Positions 20,707-32,100 of a stretch of DNA of 64,000 nt are shown piece after piece. The notes beneath the pieces were generated by a model. It was not told the origin of the DNA and did not search any database. It was given only the letters and a program-made list of their open reading frames with translations. Source of the DNA: Pectobacterium fontis (GTDB lineage Bacteria > Pseudomonadota > Gammaproteobacteria > Enterobacterales > Enterobacteriaceae). How positions within the stretch are numbered: position 1 is the stretch's first letter; every line of letters begins with the position of its first letter. The DNA lies in the NCBI RefSeq assembly GCF_000803215.1, contig NZ_JSXC01000045.1, positions 1-64,000 on the forward strand. Reading direction: 5' to 3'. The translations under genes were made by a program, and so were the position numbers.

Positions 20707-22068
20707 TTATCGTTCTCGTAGCGCTTCTGCTCTCGCTCGAATAATAGGCTTTAACAAGTAACTGAGGATCGTTTTCTTCCCTGTTATTATATCAACAGAG
20801 GCGATCATGCCCGGAATGATGAGAAGGGGTTTATCGGCTGAACCTAAATAATTCTTATCAGTTCGTAAACGAATAATATAAAAGCTGTTCCCTTCTTTAT
20901 CTGTTACCGTATCTGGGCTGATTTGCTCCAGCCGACCTTTTAACCCCCCATAAATGGTGTAGTCATAGGCCGTTAATTTTATTATGGCATCCTGCCCGGG
21001 GTGCAGAAACGCAATATCCTGAGGGCGAATTTTAGCTTCTACCAATAGATTGTCATCCAACGGCACAATCTCCACCAGATCGCTACCTGGTTGAATGACT
21101 CCCCCAATGGTATTCACCAGAAGTTGTTGCACGATACCGCGTACCGGCGAGACGACCAGCGTTCGATTGACTCGATCTTCGAGTGCTTTACCCGTAGCTT
21201 CAATTTTGTTCAGATTAGTTTGTGCTTCACTGAGTTGAGATAACGCCTCGCTTTTATAGCGACTGCGCGTTTCCTCTATTTTATTCTCACTCTCTTTAAT
21301 CGCCGATTCTGCCCTGGGAATAGAGAGCTTGATAGAATCAAGCTGGCCACGGGTTTCAACTTCAGCACGGCGCAGGCGTAAAACTTCTACCTTAGAAATA
21401 GCCCCTTCCGCGATCAGCGGTTCTGACATTTTTATTTCTTGCTGAAGCAGGCCCAGACTATTGCGGAACTGAGTTTCTTTGGCTGAAAAATCAAGCAATT
21501 CCTGACGGCGCTGGATCAACTGCTCTTCCAGACCGGATATCTCATTATGGAGTTGCTGGCGGCGGCTGTTATAGAGATCTTTTTCTCCGGCGGCGATTTT
21601 AGGTGCCTGTGTCGTAATTTCTTCGGAAAGCACTAACTCCCGATCGTTGATTTCGGCATTCAGGCGTTCAATTCGCGATAGCAGCGCAAGCCGGTCGGCT
21701 TCGGTTTCACCTACGTTAGATGCAAAGCGCGTATCATCAAGGCGCAGCAAAGGGTCACCAGCATTGACGACTTGTCCCTCACGGATGAACACTTCCGTGA
21801 CAATACCGCCTTCCAGGTTTTGGATTTTTTGCAATCGAGAAGAGGGAATCGCTTTACCGTCGCCGCGGGTGACTTCATCAATGTTCGCAAGCCCAGCCCA
21901 CAAGATGAAAAACAGGAAAAAAGCGCCGATAGCCCACAGTGTGAAGCGAATAGAACGCGGTGAATCTTCAGTCATGGCCCGACTTACTTCCGGCATCGTT
22001 TGCAGGCTTTCTTCATCTCCGCCAACAAAATACCGTTTGATTCGTTTGCTATATTTACTGAGGCGCAT
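20707..22068 (-). CDS. lapC: Type I secretion membrane-fusion protein (LapC-like)
   Basis: HlyD-family periplasmic adaptor of 453 residues that links the ABC exporter to the outer-membrane channel. One membrane helix at about residues 40-60 (LWAIGAFFLFFILWAGLANI) is followed by a biotinyl-lipoyl-like segment (GGIVTEVFIREGQVVNAGDPLL), a long coiled coil (about 115-295), and the C-terminal half of the lipoyl domain plus beta barrel (VVSPVRGIVQQLLVNTIGGVI). It overlaps the exporter gene by 14 bases, so they form one operon. Its cargo is almost certainly the giant adhesin transcribed from the opposite strand. Confidence 0.93.
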   Translation of the reverse strand: MRLSKYSKRIKRYFVGGDEESLQTMPEVSRAMTEDSPRSIRFTLWAIGAFFLFFILWAGLANIDEVTRGDGKAIPSSRLQKIQNLEGGIVTEVFIREGQVVNAGDPLLRLDDTRFASNVGETEADRLALLSRIERLNAEINDRELVLSEEITTQAPKIAAGEKDLYNSRRQQLHNEISGLEEQLIQRRQELLDFSAKETQFRNSLGLLQQEIKMSEPLIAEGAISKVEVLRLRRAEVETRGQLDSIKLSIPRAESAIKESENKIEETRSRYKSEALSQLSEAQTNLNKIEATGKALEDRVNRTLVVSPVRGIVQQLLVNTIGGVIQPGSDLVEIVPLDDNLLVEAKIRPQDIAFLHPGQDAIIKLTAYDYTIYGGLKGRLEQISPDTVTDKEGNSFYIIRLRTDKNYLGSADKPLLIIPGMIASVDIITGKKTILSYLLKPIIRARAEALRER

Positions 22069-24289
22069 TGATCTGCCCTTTCTTCAACGCGTCTACTACA
22101 ATCGCTTTCGGCCCATCGGCAATAATTTTACCTTTATCGACAATGATTAAACGATCGACCAGCGCCAGCATAGAAACCCGATGAGTGACTAATAAGAGTG
22201 TTTTTTCCGCAATGACGGGAGCCAGAGCTTTCTTTAGGCGATCTTCGCTGGTGTTATCCATCGAACTGGTGGGTTCATCGAGCACCAGGATCGGTGGATC
22301 GAGCAATAGCGCCCTGGCTATCGCGACAGCCTGACGCTGCCCGCCTGAGAGTTGTTGGCCGCGTTCGCCAACCTGAAGGTTGTAGCCATCAGGATGCAGG
22401 CGGGCAAACTCGTTTACCCCGGAAATTTCTGCTGCTCGCAACATGGCTTCGTCTTCGACATAGCGTGCGCCACTGATAAGGTTATTACGCAGCGAGCCGC
22501 TGAATAGCTGAATATCCTGTGGAACATAGCCGATATTATGGCGTAAATCACTGACATCCAACTGACGCGCATCGACACCGTCGATTAGAATATTGCCGGT
22601 ATTGGGCTGATAGAGATTGACGATCAGTTTTTGCAGTGAGCTTTTTCCTGAGCCACTACGGCCAATGATGCCCACCTTCTCACCGGGGGCGATAGTCAGG
22701 CTGATGTTTTGCAGCGAGTAGGTTTTCTGTTCCGGGTAATTGAACGTCACATCACGAAATTCGATACCGCCCCGGATACTTTCACGCTTCAGCGGGCGTT
22801 CGTTATCGCTACGTTCTTGTGGCAGTTGCATCATCTGTTCGGTGGTTTGCATCGTCAACCGTGCTTGCTGGTAACGGCTGACCAGGCCAGACAACTGGCC
22901 CAAAGGCATGAGCGCTCTGCCATTCAACATATAACAGGCGATCAATCCTCCCATACTGAGTTTGCCGTTAATCAGCATATAGACGCCGACGACAATCATG
23001 ACAACACCGGCAAATTGCTGGAACCACTGCGTCAGATTGACCGCCAGTGAAGATAACGCTTTTGCCCGCATTTCCAGCTTGCTCAGGCTGCCAATTGTCT
23101 GTTCCCACTGGTGCTGCCGTTCACTTTCCGCATTATTGACTTTTATGGCGTCCAGACAGCTTAGGGTTTCGATCAACGTCGCCTGCCGTTCACTGGCAAG
23201 ATGCATCGTTTTCTCAATCGTCGCAGACAGCGGTTTTTGTATTGCCCAACTTGCCAACAGGGCGATAGGGTAGGCCAGTATGGAAACCCAGACCAGCGGG
23301 CCGCCGATGATGCCAATAACCAACAGCAGAAGCAGCGTAAAAGGAAAATCGATCAGCGTGGTGAGCGTTAGTGAAGACAGGAAATCTCTGAGAGACTGAA
23401 ATTCATGAATGTTCTGTGCGAAGCTACCGACCCTTGGTGGCCGAGCTTTCATCGACATACCGGTAATGCGTTCAAATAGCGTGGCAGAAATAATCAGATC
23501 GGTTTTTTTACCCGCCATATCGAGGCAAATGCCGCGCAGCGTTTTGAGTATCAAATCGAAAACAAAGGCGCCGGTAACGCCGATAGCCAGCACCCATAAT
23601 GTTGAGGTGGCCTGATTAGGCACCACTCTGTCATAAACATTCATCACGAATAGCGGTGTGACAAGGGCGATAATGTTCACGAGCAAACTCGCGAGGATGG
23701 CATCGAGATAAAGCGAACGTGAAAGCTTAAGCGTATCTTTGAACCAGGATTTGGTCCGAGGAATCAGAGACGGATTTTGCACATCGAACTGATGACGAGG
23801 CTGGGCGAACATCACCAAGCCAAGATAATTCTGTTGCAGCGTATTATGCTCAACGGAAATTTCCCCGCCTTCGGTTTCACTGGGCATCAGGCGTGCAGTG
23901 CCGTCAGCATTCCAGCCTAACAGGATTGCCGCTTGCCCTTCCCGTAGCAGCAGCATTGCTGGGAGTGACATCTCAGAAATTTTATTCAGAGAGCGCTTGA
24001 GCACGCGCCCTTGCAACCCTGCGCGCGCAGCGGCTCTTGGGAGCAACTTTATGGATAACCGCTGGTTGGCTAATGGTAGCCCTGCGGTGAGTGTCGTACG
24101 GCTGACGGATTTCCCCTGTAAAGCACAGAGGATCAGCAAACTATCCAATAACGGGTCATCATGACGGCTGCGAGGGTCACTATTTTCATGGAGAATGGTG
24201 TCATGAACATCGGCAGGTTCATTGATCATAGACTTATGGGCAACCAATCCATCAAAACCATCAGCCTCTTGTACTGAATGCGACTTCAT
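22055..24289 (-). CDS. lapB: Type I secretion ABC exporter (LapB-like)
   Basis: A 744-residue inner-membrane ATPase/permease. The first 150 residues resemble a C39 peptidase-like domain without a usable Cys-His pair, as in RTX exporters that do not cut their cargo. Five or six membrane helices lie at about 190-450. The ATPase has GRSGSGKSSLQKL (Walker A), LSGGQRQAVAIARALL (signature) and ILVLDEPTSSMD (Walker B), and an H-loop in VTHRVSML. This is the LapB/HlyB type that exports LapA-like adhesins. Second gene of the lapE-lapB-lapC operon. Confidence 0.94.
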   Translation of the reverse strand: MKSHSVQEADGFDGLVAHKSMINEPADVHDTILHENSDPRSRHDDPLLDSLLILCALQGKSVSRTTLTAGLPLANQRLSIKLLPRAAARAGLQGRVLKRSLNKISEMSLPAMLLLREGQAAILLGWNADGTARLMPSETEGGEISVEHNTLQQNYLGLVMFAQPRHQFDVQNPSLIPRTKSWFKDTLKLSRSLYLDAILASLLVNIIALVTPLFVMNVYDRVVPNQATSTLWVLAIGVTGAFVFDLILKTLRGICLDMAGKKTDLIISATLFERITGMSMKARPPRVGSFAQNIHEFQSLRDFLSSLTLTTLIDFPFTLLLLLVIGIIGGPLVWVSILAYPIALLASWAIQKPLSATIEKTMHLASERQATLIETLSCLDAIKVNNAESERQHQWEQTIGSLSKLEMRAKALSSLAVNLTQWFQQFAGVVMIVVGVYMLINGKLSMGGLIACYMLNGRALMPLGQLSGLVSRYQQARLTMQTTEQMMQLPQERSDNERPLKRESIRGGIEFRDVTFNYPEQKTYSLQNISLTIAPGEKVGIIGRSGSGKSSLQKLIVNLYQPNTGNILIDGVDARQLDVSDLRHNIGYVPQDIQLFSGSLRNNLISGARYVEDEAMLRAAEISGVNEFARLHPDGYNLQVGERGQQLSGGQRQAVAIARALLLDPPILVLDEPTSSMDNTSEDRLKKALAPVIAEKTLLLVTHRVSMLALVDRLIIVDKGKIIADGPKAIVVDALKKGQINAPQ

Positions 24290-24368
24290 TTAACTAAACG
24301 TTCCCTTACGCAACGTAATTCCCTTGCATATAAACCACAATTTATCGCCGTCTGACCAATGAAATATA

Positions 24369-25724
24369 TTAATTAAGGCTCGGTAGTTTTGCCTGAGTCG
24401 TGACGTTGGTCAAGCTGGAACCCGCATCAGGCGCAGGGATGGCTAAGCGGTTGAGTAGCTCTCCCATACGAGAGGTTATCCGGTATTCGTTATAGAGGGA
24501 AATGAAGCGAACCTCGACCAGACGGCGTTGTGCGGTGAGCAACTCATTTTCGCTGTCCAGTAGATCCAACAACGTCCTTTCTCCCAGGCCAAATTGTTTC
24601 TGATAGGCGGTACGCACTTTCATACTGCGGTCGGCATATTCGGCGGCAATCGGCAGTTGTTGACGTGAGTTACTCAACGCTGACCAGGCTAACCTGACTT
24701 CTTCGCTTAGCAGGCGGAGGGTATTATTTCGGACATCCTGCGCTTCTTTTACCTGATAAGCTTTTGATTCCATATTGGCTTTGCTACCACCGCCTTCATA
24801 CAGGTTGTAGCGCATCCGTAGCATCGCCTGCCACTCATTGTTTTGGCCGCGTGAGCCATCAACGTTGTTATTCATTGTACGAGATAGCTCAACGTTGACA
24901 CGCGGGTAAAACGTTGATTTTGAAGCTTCATATTGCTGTTGCGTGGCTTCAATATCGGACTCTGCGGATTTAAGCGCGGGGCTGTTAGCCAGCATGATAC
25001 GCTGCGCTTCCTCCAACGTGGCGGGGAGTGTGAGTGCAGAAGTATCAGGCATTACCAAATTCTCTGGTGCTTTCCCGACAACGCTTATGTAGTTGATTTT
25101 TGCATCGTCCAGATTGGTTTTTTCCGTCAGCACGTTGTTACGAGCTTGTGCAAGACGGGCTTCAGCCTGATCCAGATCGGCTAATCGCCCGACACCCTGT
25201 TCGCTACGCAGCCTTATTTGATCGTAAATACGCTCATGGCTAACAAGATTGGCTTCTGCCAGACGGACAAACTCCTGACGTTGCAGCACATTGAGATATA
25301 CCTGAACGGTATCTAACGCTGTCGCCTCGCTGGTATTCAGGACTTTATAGGCGCGTGAATTCACGGTAGCTCGTTGCCTACCCACTTCGCTGGAGGTGGC
25401 AAAACCATCAAACACCGTCTGGTTCAGATTAATGCTCGATTCCTGGCGACTGAGTTCAACGCGTTTATTGATGCTGGCGCGCGTTGAAGGGCTATCCGTT
25501 TCTTCACGACCAACACCCGCACTCAACGTAATGGAAGGGAGATAGCCGCTTTTTGCCGCACGCAAATCGTGTTCAGAAGAAAGACGGCTATTAATAGATG
25601 CACTGACTTCGGGGTGTGTGTAGAGCGTGCTTTTTATTGCTTCCTGAATTGTCTCAGCGGGCACCGCAGTGGGGAGCGCAGTAGTAATAAAAGGCAATAA
25701 AGCAAAACGGTATCTACGCATCAT
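24369..25724 (-). CDS. lapE: TolC-family outer-membrane channel (LapE-like)
   Basis: A 451-residue outer-membrane efflux protein, third component of the type I exporter. A signal peptide (MRRYRFALLPFITTALPTAVPAE) is followed by two homologous TolC repeats with long helices (TIQEAIKSTLYTHPEVSAS, then TLEEAQRIMLANSPALKSAE). In LapA-type systems this channel is also where the adhesin stays lodged by its N-terminal plug. First gene of the minus-strand secretion operon, 383 bases from the divergent adhesin gene. Confidence 0.93.
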   Translation of the reverse strand: MMRRYRFALLPFITTALPTAVPAETIQEAIKSTLYTHPEVSASINSRLSSEHDLRAAKSGYLPSITLSAGVGREETDSPSTRASINKRVELSRQESSINLNQTVFDGFATSSEVGRQRATVNSRAYKVLNTSEATALDTVQVYLNVLQRQEFVRLAEANLVSHERIYDQIRLRSEQGVGRLADLDQAEARLAQARNNVLTEKTNLDDAKINYISVVGKAPENLVMPDTSALTLPATLEEAQRIMLANSPALKSAESDIEATQQQYEASKSTFYPRVNVELSRTMNNNVDGSRGQNNEWQAMLRMRYNLYEGGGSKANMESKAYQVKEAQDVRNNTLRLLSEEVRLAWSALSNSRQQLPIAAEYADRSMKVRTAYQKQFGLGERTLLDLLDSENELLTAQRRLVEVRFISLYNEYRITSRMGELLNRLAIPAPDAGSSLTNVTTQAKLPSLN

Positions 25725-26107
25725 CAGTCGTTGTCCTTCACAAAAACTTTATTTTTGTGATTATTCCCATTAAAACGTTCGAGTGTTATAGAAGCACACA
25801 ACGGGCTGGTTTTATTTAAATTGTTTAATATCAGTCTGTTGGGTTGTTTTTTAGCAAGCGTAATGTGAGAAAAATAAGTGTTGCTTTAAAGTGAGTAAAA
25901 TTATGGAAAGAATATTCTGAATTTTTTATTATATCGTTCACTGAGTCAAGCGTTTGACGCATACCCACAGCACTATCGTAACGTTTTTTTTAACAGAATG
26001 TCAGGGCGACACACAGCAAATCAATCTTATCAGGACGATAGTGGAAATTTATAACCATACATATCGCTAATTATAAAAATAATTAAAGATATCAAGGAGA
26101 AATAATT
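25725..26107. other. Divergent control region of lapE operon and adhesin
   Basis: A 383-base AT-rich gap that must contain promoters for both the secretion operon (leftward) and the adhesin gene (rightward). An AAGGAGA ribosome site (26094-26100) lies seven bases before the adhesin's TTG. A TTGACG at 25954 is a possible -35 box, but no -10 at proper spacing is convincing. No recognisable operator was identified. Confidence 0.45.
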
Positions 26108-29100
26108 TTGAACGGTGTGATTGGCGTCATTAAATTCGTTATTGGACATGTTTTTATCGTCGCGCTTGATGGAAGCCTGAGATTGCTGGTTGCTGGCGAT
26201 CGGATTTATAGCGGTGAAGAAGTGGTCACTGGCGCTGACGGTGCAGTTTCAATCACATTACCTGATGGTAAAACCCTGGATCTGGGGCGAGATAGCCGCT
26301 GGAGCGATGTGATCAGCGCGTTTCCTCAGAAAAACGGGGATGTCGCTAATGATGTCGCGGCTATACAAGATGCTATCGCCCAGGGAGCTGACCCAACACA
26401 AGTGTTAGAGGCCACTGCCGCAGGTAATGACGATGTAGGAGAAGCGGGAGACGGCGGCGGTAGGCATTCAACGGTCGTATTGGATTTAACGGCTGATGTC
26501 GTGAATGTTCCCTTGAGTGGTTACGAGACAACTAGCCTGTCGCTTACTGACATAACGTCCCCCATTCAGGAAAGCGCAGGTATCTCCTCGTTGGTTGTTA
26601 CAACAACAGAAACCACCGATATCACACCGTCTTCTGTCACCCTTGTCATAAATGGTGATGGCACAATCAGTTTCGTTTTCACAAAACCCCCTGTAGGTTT
26701 TGATCTTAGTGATATCACCGTAACCAATGGCACGGTAACAAATTTGGTGCAGGATCCTAACGATCCTATGCGCTGGACGGCGACACTGACACCTGCCACC
26801 GATTTTGAGGGAGAAGTTCGCGTTAGTGTTCCGGATGGCAGCTACACCGATGACTCGGGTATTCCAGGCTTGGGGGGAAGTGATGCGGTCACGGTGGACA
26901 CCCTGCCTCCTGTTGCTTCAATTTCAATTGATAACGTTACCAGCGATAACGTAATTAATGCGGCCGAGTCCGGCCAGACCATCGCGGTGACCGGTAAAGT
27001 CGGTAATGACGTTAATGCCGGAGATGCGGTGACGGTTAGCGTCGGCACCGAGACCTACCAGACCACGGTAAATACCGATAAAACCTGGAGCGTGAATGTG
27101 CCGGGTTCGGTACTGGCGGCGAATAGCGATGTGAGTGCATCGGTCACCACGCGTGATACCGCCGGTAATGTGACTACCGCGAACGCTAATCACACTTATG
27201 GTGTGGATACTGTTGCGCCAACAGCGTTGATTTCTATTGATAACGTTACGTCGGATAATGTGATTAACGTTGCCGAGTCCGGCCAGATCATCGCGGTAAC
27301 GGGTCAAGTTGGTAATGACGTCAACGCCGGAGATGCGGTGACGGTTAACGTCGGCACCGAGACCTACCAGACGACGGTGAATGCCGATAAAACCTGGAAC
27401 GTAAATGTGCCGGGTTCGGTACTCGCCGCGAATGCGGATGTGAGTGCCACCGTGACCACCCGAGATCCCGCCGGTAATGTGACTACCGCGAACGCTAATC
27501 ACACTTACGGTGTCGATACCGTTGCGCCAATGGCCTCGATCTCCATCGATAATGTCACGTCGGATAACGTGATTAATGCGGCTGAGTCCGGGCAGACCAT
27601 CGCGGTGACGGGTAAAGTCGGTAATGACGTCAACGTCGGGGATGCAGTAACGGTTACTGTCGGCTCCGAGACCTATCAGACAACGGTGAATGCCGATAAA
27701 TCCTGGAGCGTGAATGTGCCGGGTTCGGTACTCGCCGCGAATAGCGATGTGAGTGCCAGCGTGACCACCCGCGATCCAGCCGGTAACGTCACCACCGCTA
27801 ACGCCAGTCACACTTACGGTGTCGATACCATTGCGCCAGCCGCATCCATCTCTATTGATGATGTCACGTCGGATAACGTGATTAACGTTGCCGAATCAGG
27901 CCAGACCATCGCGGTAACGGGTCAAGTCGGTAATGAGGTGAAAGTCGGGGATGCGGTGACGGTTACCGTCGGCAGCGAGACCTACCAGACCACGGTGAAT
28001 GCCGATAAAACCTGGAACGTAAATGTGCCGGGTTCGGTGCTGGCGGCGAATGCGGATGTGAGTGCTTCTGTTACCACCCGCGATACCGCTGGTAATATCA
28101 CCACCGCCAATGCCAGTCACGCTTACGGTGTGGATACGGTTGCGCCAGCCGCTGTTATCTCTATTGATAACGTTACGTCAGATAACGTGATTAATGCTGC
28201 CGAGTCCGGGCAGACCATCGCGGTGACCGGTAAAGTCGGTAATGACGTCAACGCCGGAGATGCGGTGACGGTCAAGGTCGGCTCTGAGACCTACCAGACG
28301 ACGGTGAATGCTGATAAAACCTGGAATGTGAATGTGCCGGGTTTGGTGCTGGCGGCGAATAGCGATGTGAGTGCTTCGGTCACCACGCGTGATGCGGCAG
28401 GCAACGTCACCACCGCCAATGCCAGCCACGCTTACGGTGTCGATACGATTGCGCCAGCCGCATCCATCTCTATTGATGATGTCACGTCGGATAACGTGAT
28501 TAACGCTGCCGAATCCGGCCAGACCATCGCGGTGACGGGTCAAGTTGGTAATGAGGTGAAAGCCGGGGATGCGGTAACGGTTAACGTCGGCACCGAGGCC
28601 TACCAGACGACGGTGAATGCTGATAAAACCTGGAATGTGAATGTGCCGGGTTCGGTACTGGAGGTGAATAGCGATGTCAGTGCCACGGTCACCACGCGTG
28701 ATGCGGCAGGCAACGTCACCACCGCCAACGCCAGTCACGCTTACGGTGTCGATACGATTGTGCCAACGGCATTGATTTCTATTGATAATATCACTGCTGA
28801 TAACGTGATTAACGTTGCCGAATCTGGGCAGACCATCGCGGTAACGGGTACAGTCGGTAATGACGTCAACGCCGGAGATGCGGTGACGGTTAACGTCGGC
28901 AGTGAGACCTACCAGACCACGGTGAATGCCGATAAAACCTGGAGTGTGAATGTGCCGGGTTCGGTGCTGGCGGCGAATGCGGATGTGAGCGCCACGGTTA
29001 CGACGCGTGATGCGGCAGGCAACGTCACTACCGCCAATGCCAGCCACGCTTACGGTGTCGATACGGTGGCACCAACGGCGTTGATTTCTATCGATAATGT

Positions 29101-32100
29101 CACGTTGGATAACGTGATTAACGTTGCCGAGTCCGGGCAGACCATCGCGGTAACGGGTCAAGTTGGTAATGAGGTGAAAGCCGGAGATGCGGTGACGGTT
29201 ACCGTCGGCTCCGAAACCTATCAGACCACGGTGAATACCGATAAAACCTGGAGTGTGAATGTGCCGGGTTCGGTACTCGCCGCGAATGCGGATGTGAGTG
29301 CTTCTGTCACCACGCGTGATGCGGCAGGCAACGTCACCACCGCCAATGCCAGTCACGCTTACGGTGTCGATACGATTGCGCCAGCTGCATCCATCTCTAT
29401 TGATGATGTCACGTCGGATAACGTGATTAACGCTGCCGAATCCGGCCAGACCATCGCGGTGACCGGTAAGGTTGGTAACGACGTCAACGCCGGAGATGCG
29501 GTGACGGTTACCGTCGGCACCGAGACCTACCAGACCACGGTGAATGTCGATAAAACCTGGAACGTAAATGTGCCGGGGTCGGTACTGGCTGCCAATAGCG
29601 ATGTGAGTGCCACGGTCACGACGCGTGATCCAGCCGGTAATATCACCACCGCCAACGCCAGCCATACTTACGGTGTCGATACCGTTGCGCCAATGGCCTC
29701 GATCTCCATCGATAATGTCACGTCGGATAACGTGATTAACGTTGTCGAGTCCGGCCAGACCATCGCGGTGACCGGTAAAGTCGGTAATGACGTCAACGCC
29801 GGAGATGCGGTGACGGTTACCGTCGGCACCGAGACCTATCAGACCACGGTGAATGCCGATAAAACCTGGAGTGTGAATGTGCCGGGGTCGGTACTGGCGA
29901 CCAATAGTGATGTGAGTGCTTCGGTCACCACCCGCGATACCGCTGGTAATGTGACTACCGCGAACGCTAATCACACTTATGGTGTGGATACCATTGCGCC
30001 AACGGCGTTGATTGCTATTGATAATGTCACGTCGGATAACGTGATTAATGCCGCCGAGTCCGGCCAGACCATCGCGGTGACCGGTAAAGTCGGTAATGAC
30101 GTCAACGCCGGAGATGCGGTGACGGTTACCGTCGGCACCGAGACCTACCAGACCACGGTGAATGCCGATAAAACCTGGAACGTAAATGTGCCGGGTTCGG
30201 TACTGGCGGCGAATGCGGATGTGAGTGCTTCGGTCACCCTGCGTGATACGGCGGGTAATGTTATAACGGCGAATACCCATCATACCTATGGTGTGGATAT
30301 GACTGCCCCCGACATTGGTATTACGAATTTTGCCGATAACGATGGGTATATTAACCAGAGTGAGTCAAAAAATACGCTTGTCAGCGGCACCAGTAGCGAG
30401 AAGACGGTCGAGCTGGTCTTTACCGATGTGAGTGGTAAGTCGGTGACGTTGCACGACGTGCCTGTGATGAATGGCAAATGGCAGACGACTGTCGATCTGA
30501 GCACGTTAGCGGAAGGCAAAATTACCGCAGGGGCCACGGCGACCGATGCGGCAGGTAATCAGGCGCATGATAGCAGTCAAGCCATCATGGATATTACCCC
30601 GCCTGTGGCACAGGACAATACGGTGTCGGGTACGGAAGATACGCCGCTATCGATTGACTGGAGCGATCTGGTGGTATCGAGTGATACCACCAGCATCGTC
30701 ATTTCCTCATTGCCGCCAGCCAGCGCTGGCACGCTCTATTTTAATGATAATGGAAGTTGGAAAGCGGTCGCGGTTGGGCAAGCCTTTACGACTGATAACA
30801 CCGATCTGCGTTTCATGCCCGTGGGTCATATCTCGGGTGCATCGCTGGGGGATGTGGGTTATCAGCCTATCGATATCGCGGGTAATACGGGCAATCAGGC
30901 CGCGCTGCATGTGGGTATTACGCCAGTGGCCGATGCGCCAGTAGTGACCCTAAGCATCACCAGCGGGGCGACGACGCCAACCTCTGCGGAAATTATTCAG
31001 GTCAATGGCGGTAGTGCTAACGGTGGCTTTGACGTTCAAAATGGGAAAATCGTTGCTGTGGGCAGTGGTGTTCGCGTCTGGTTGACTGAAGGGGATCCGA
31101 TACCCACGGTGGTCGGCACGGGCAAAGTGGCCTACTACAGTCAGGGCAATACCAGCGGGGAGGGTAGCTACAGTGATATCTTCGTTGTGCATTCCAACAG
31201 CGGGTATTTCTATCGACAGAGTGATTGGCCTGCCGATCGAAAAGATCACCGCGATCTGGATTCGTTTAACGGTAACAGGACGAATAACGGCAGCAGTGCC
31301 CATTCTGACTATGTGTTTGTCATGAAGGAAGCAGGTTACACCTACAGTGCAACCTACAGTACGAATAACAATCAGGATACGTCGGTCAACACGCTGGATG
31401 GATTGAAGGTCAACTATACCGATAGCAGCGGTAAGTCAGGCTCGTTCACTACACAGGTCAGCAACAATATTGAAGGCGTGATCTACAGCGACGGTACGAC
31501 GTACACTCCGGGCACTAACAGCACGACGGTGGAAACGGTGCCCGGTCAGGCAGGCACGCAGACGCATACGCTGGATGTTTCGGCGGCGTTGACCGATCGC
31601 GACGGCAGTGAAACCCTGTCAGGGATCACGCTAACAGGAATACCGCAGGGGACGGTGTTGACTGACCACATTAACAATGTGACGTATACCGTTGGCGCAG
31701 ATGGGTATTATCTCATCAAAAATGCCAGCAACGCACAGACGCTGGCAGGGACGATCACCCTTGAGGTGCCAGTTGATGCCGGTAAGTTCAACGTGGTGGC
31801 GCAGGCGACATCGACAGAAATCGCCAACCACGATACCGCGACTGGCTACTCTGCTGGCGGCGTTGAGCAGTATGGAATGAGCGTTGGTGCGATAGGCGAT
31901 GACAATATGTCCGGTACACATAGTCACGATGTGATGGTGGCGGATGTATCGGGTTTGCAGATCATTGAAGGGCAGAATTACAACATTGCATTTATGGTTG
32001 ACTCATCCGGCAGTATGTCGTCAACGGATATCGAAAATACGCGTACGTCGTTGAGTAATCTGTTCAAAAGCCTGATCAATAGCGCTAGCGGTGTGAATGC

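Noticed and set aside
28178-30283. A 701-codon open frame on the minus strand (and a related 295-codon one at 26924-27811)
   Set aside because: It is antisense to the adhesin repeats and repeats with the same 309-bp period; a shadow of repeated codon choice, with low-complexity His/Arg/Gly/Ile-rich product.
26921-30319. Regular repeats that could suggest a CRISPR array
   Set aside because: The unit is 309 bp, has no spacers and is in frame within a coding sequence.
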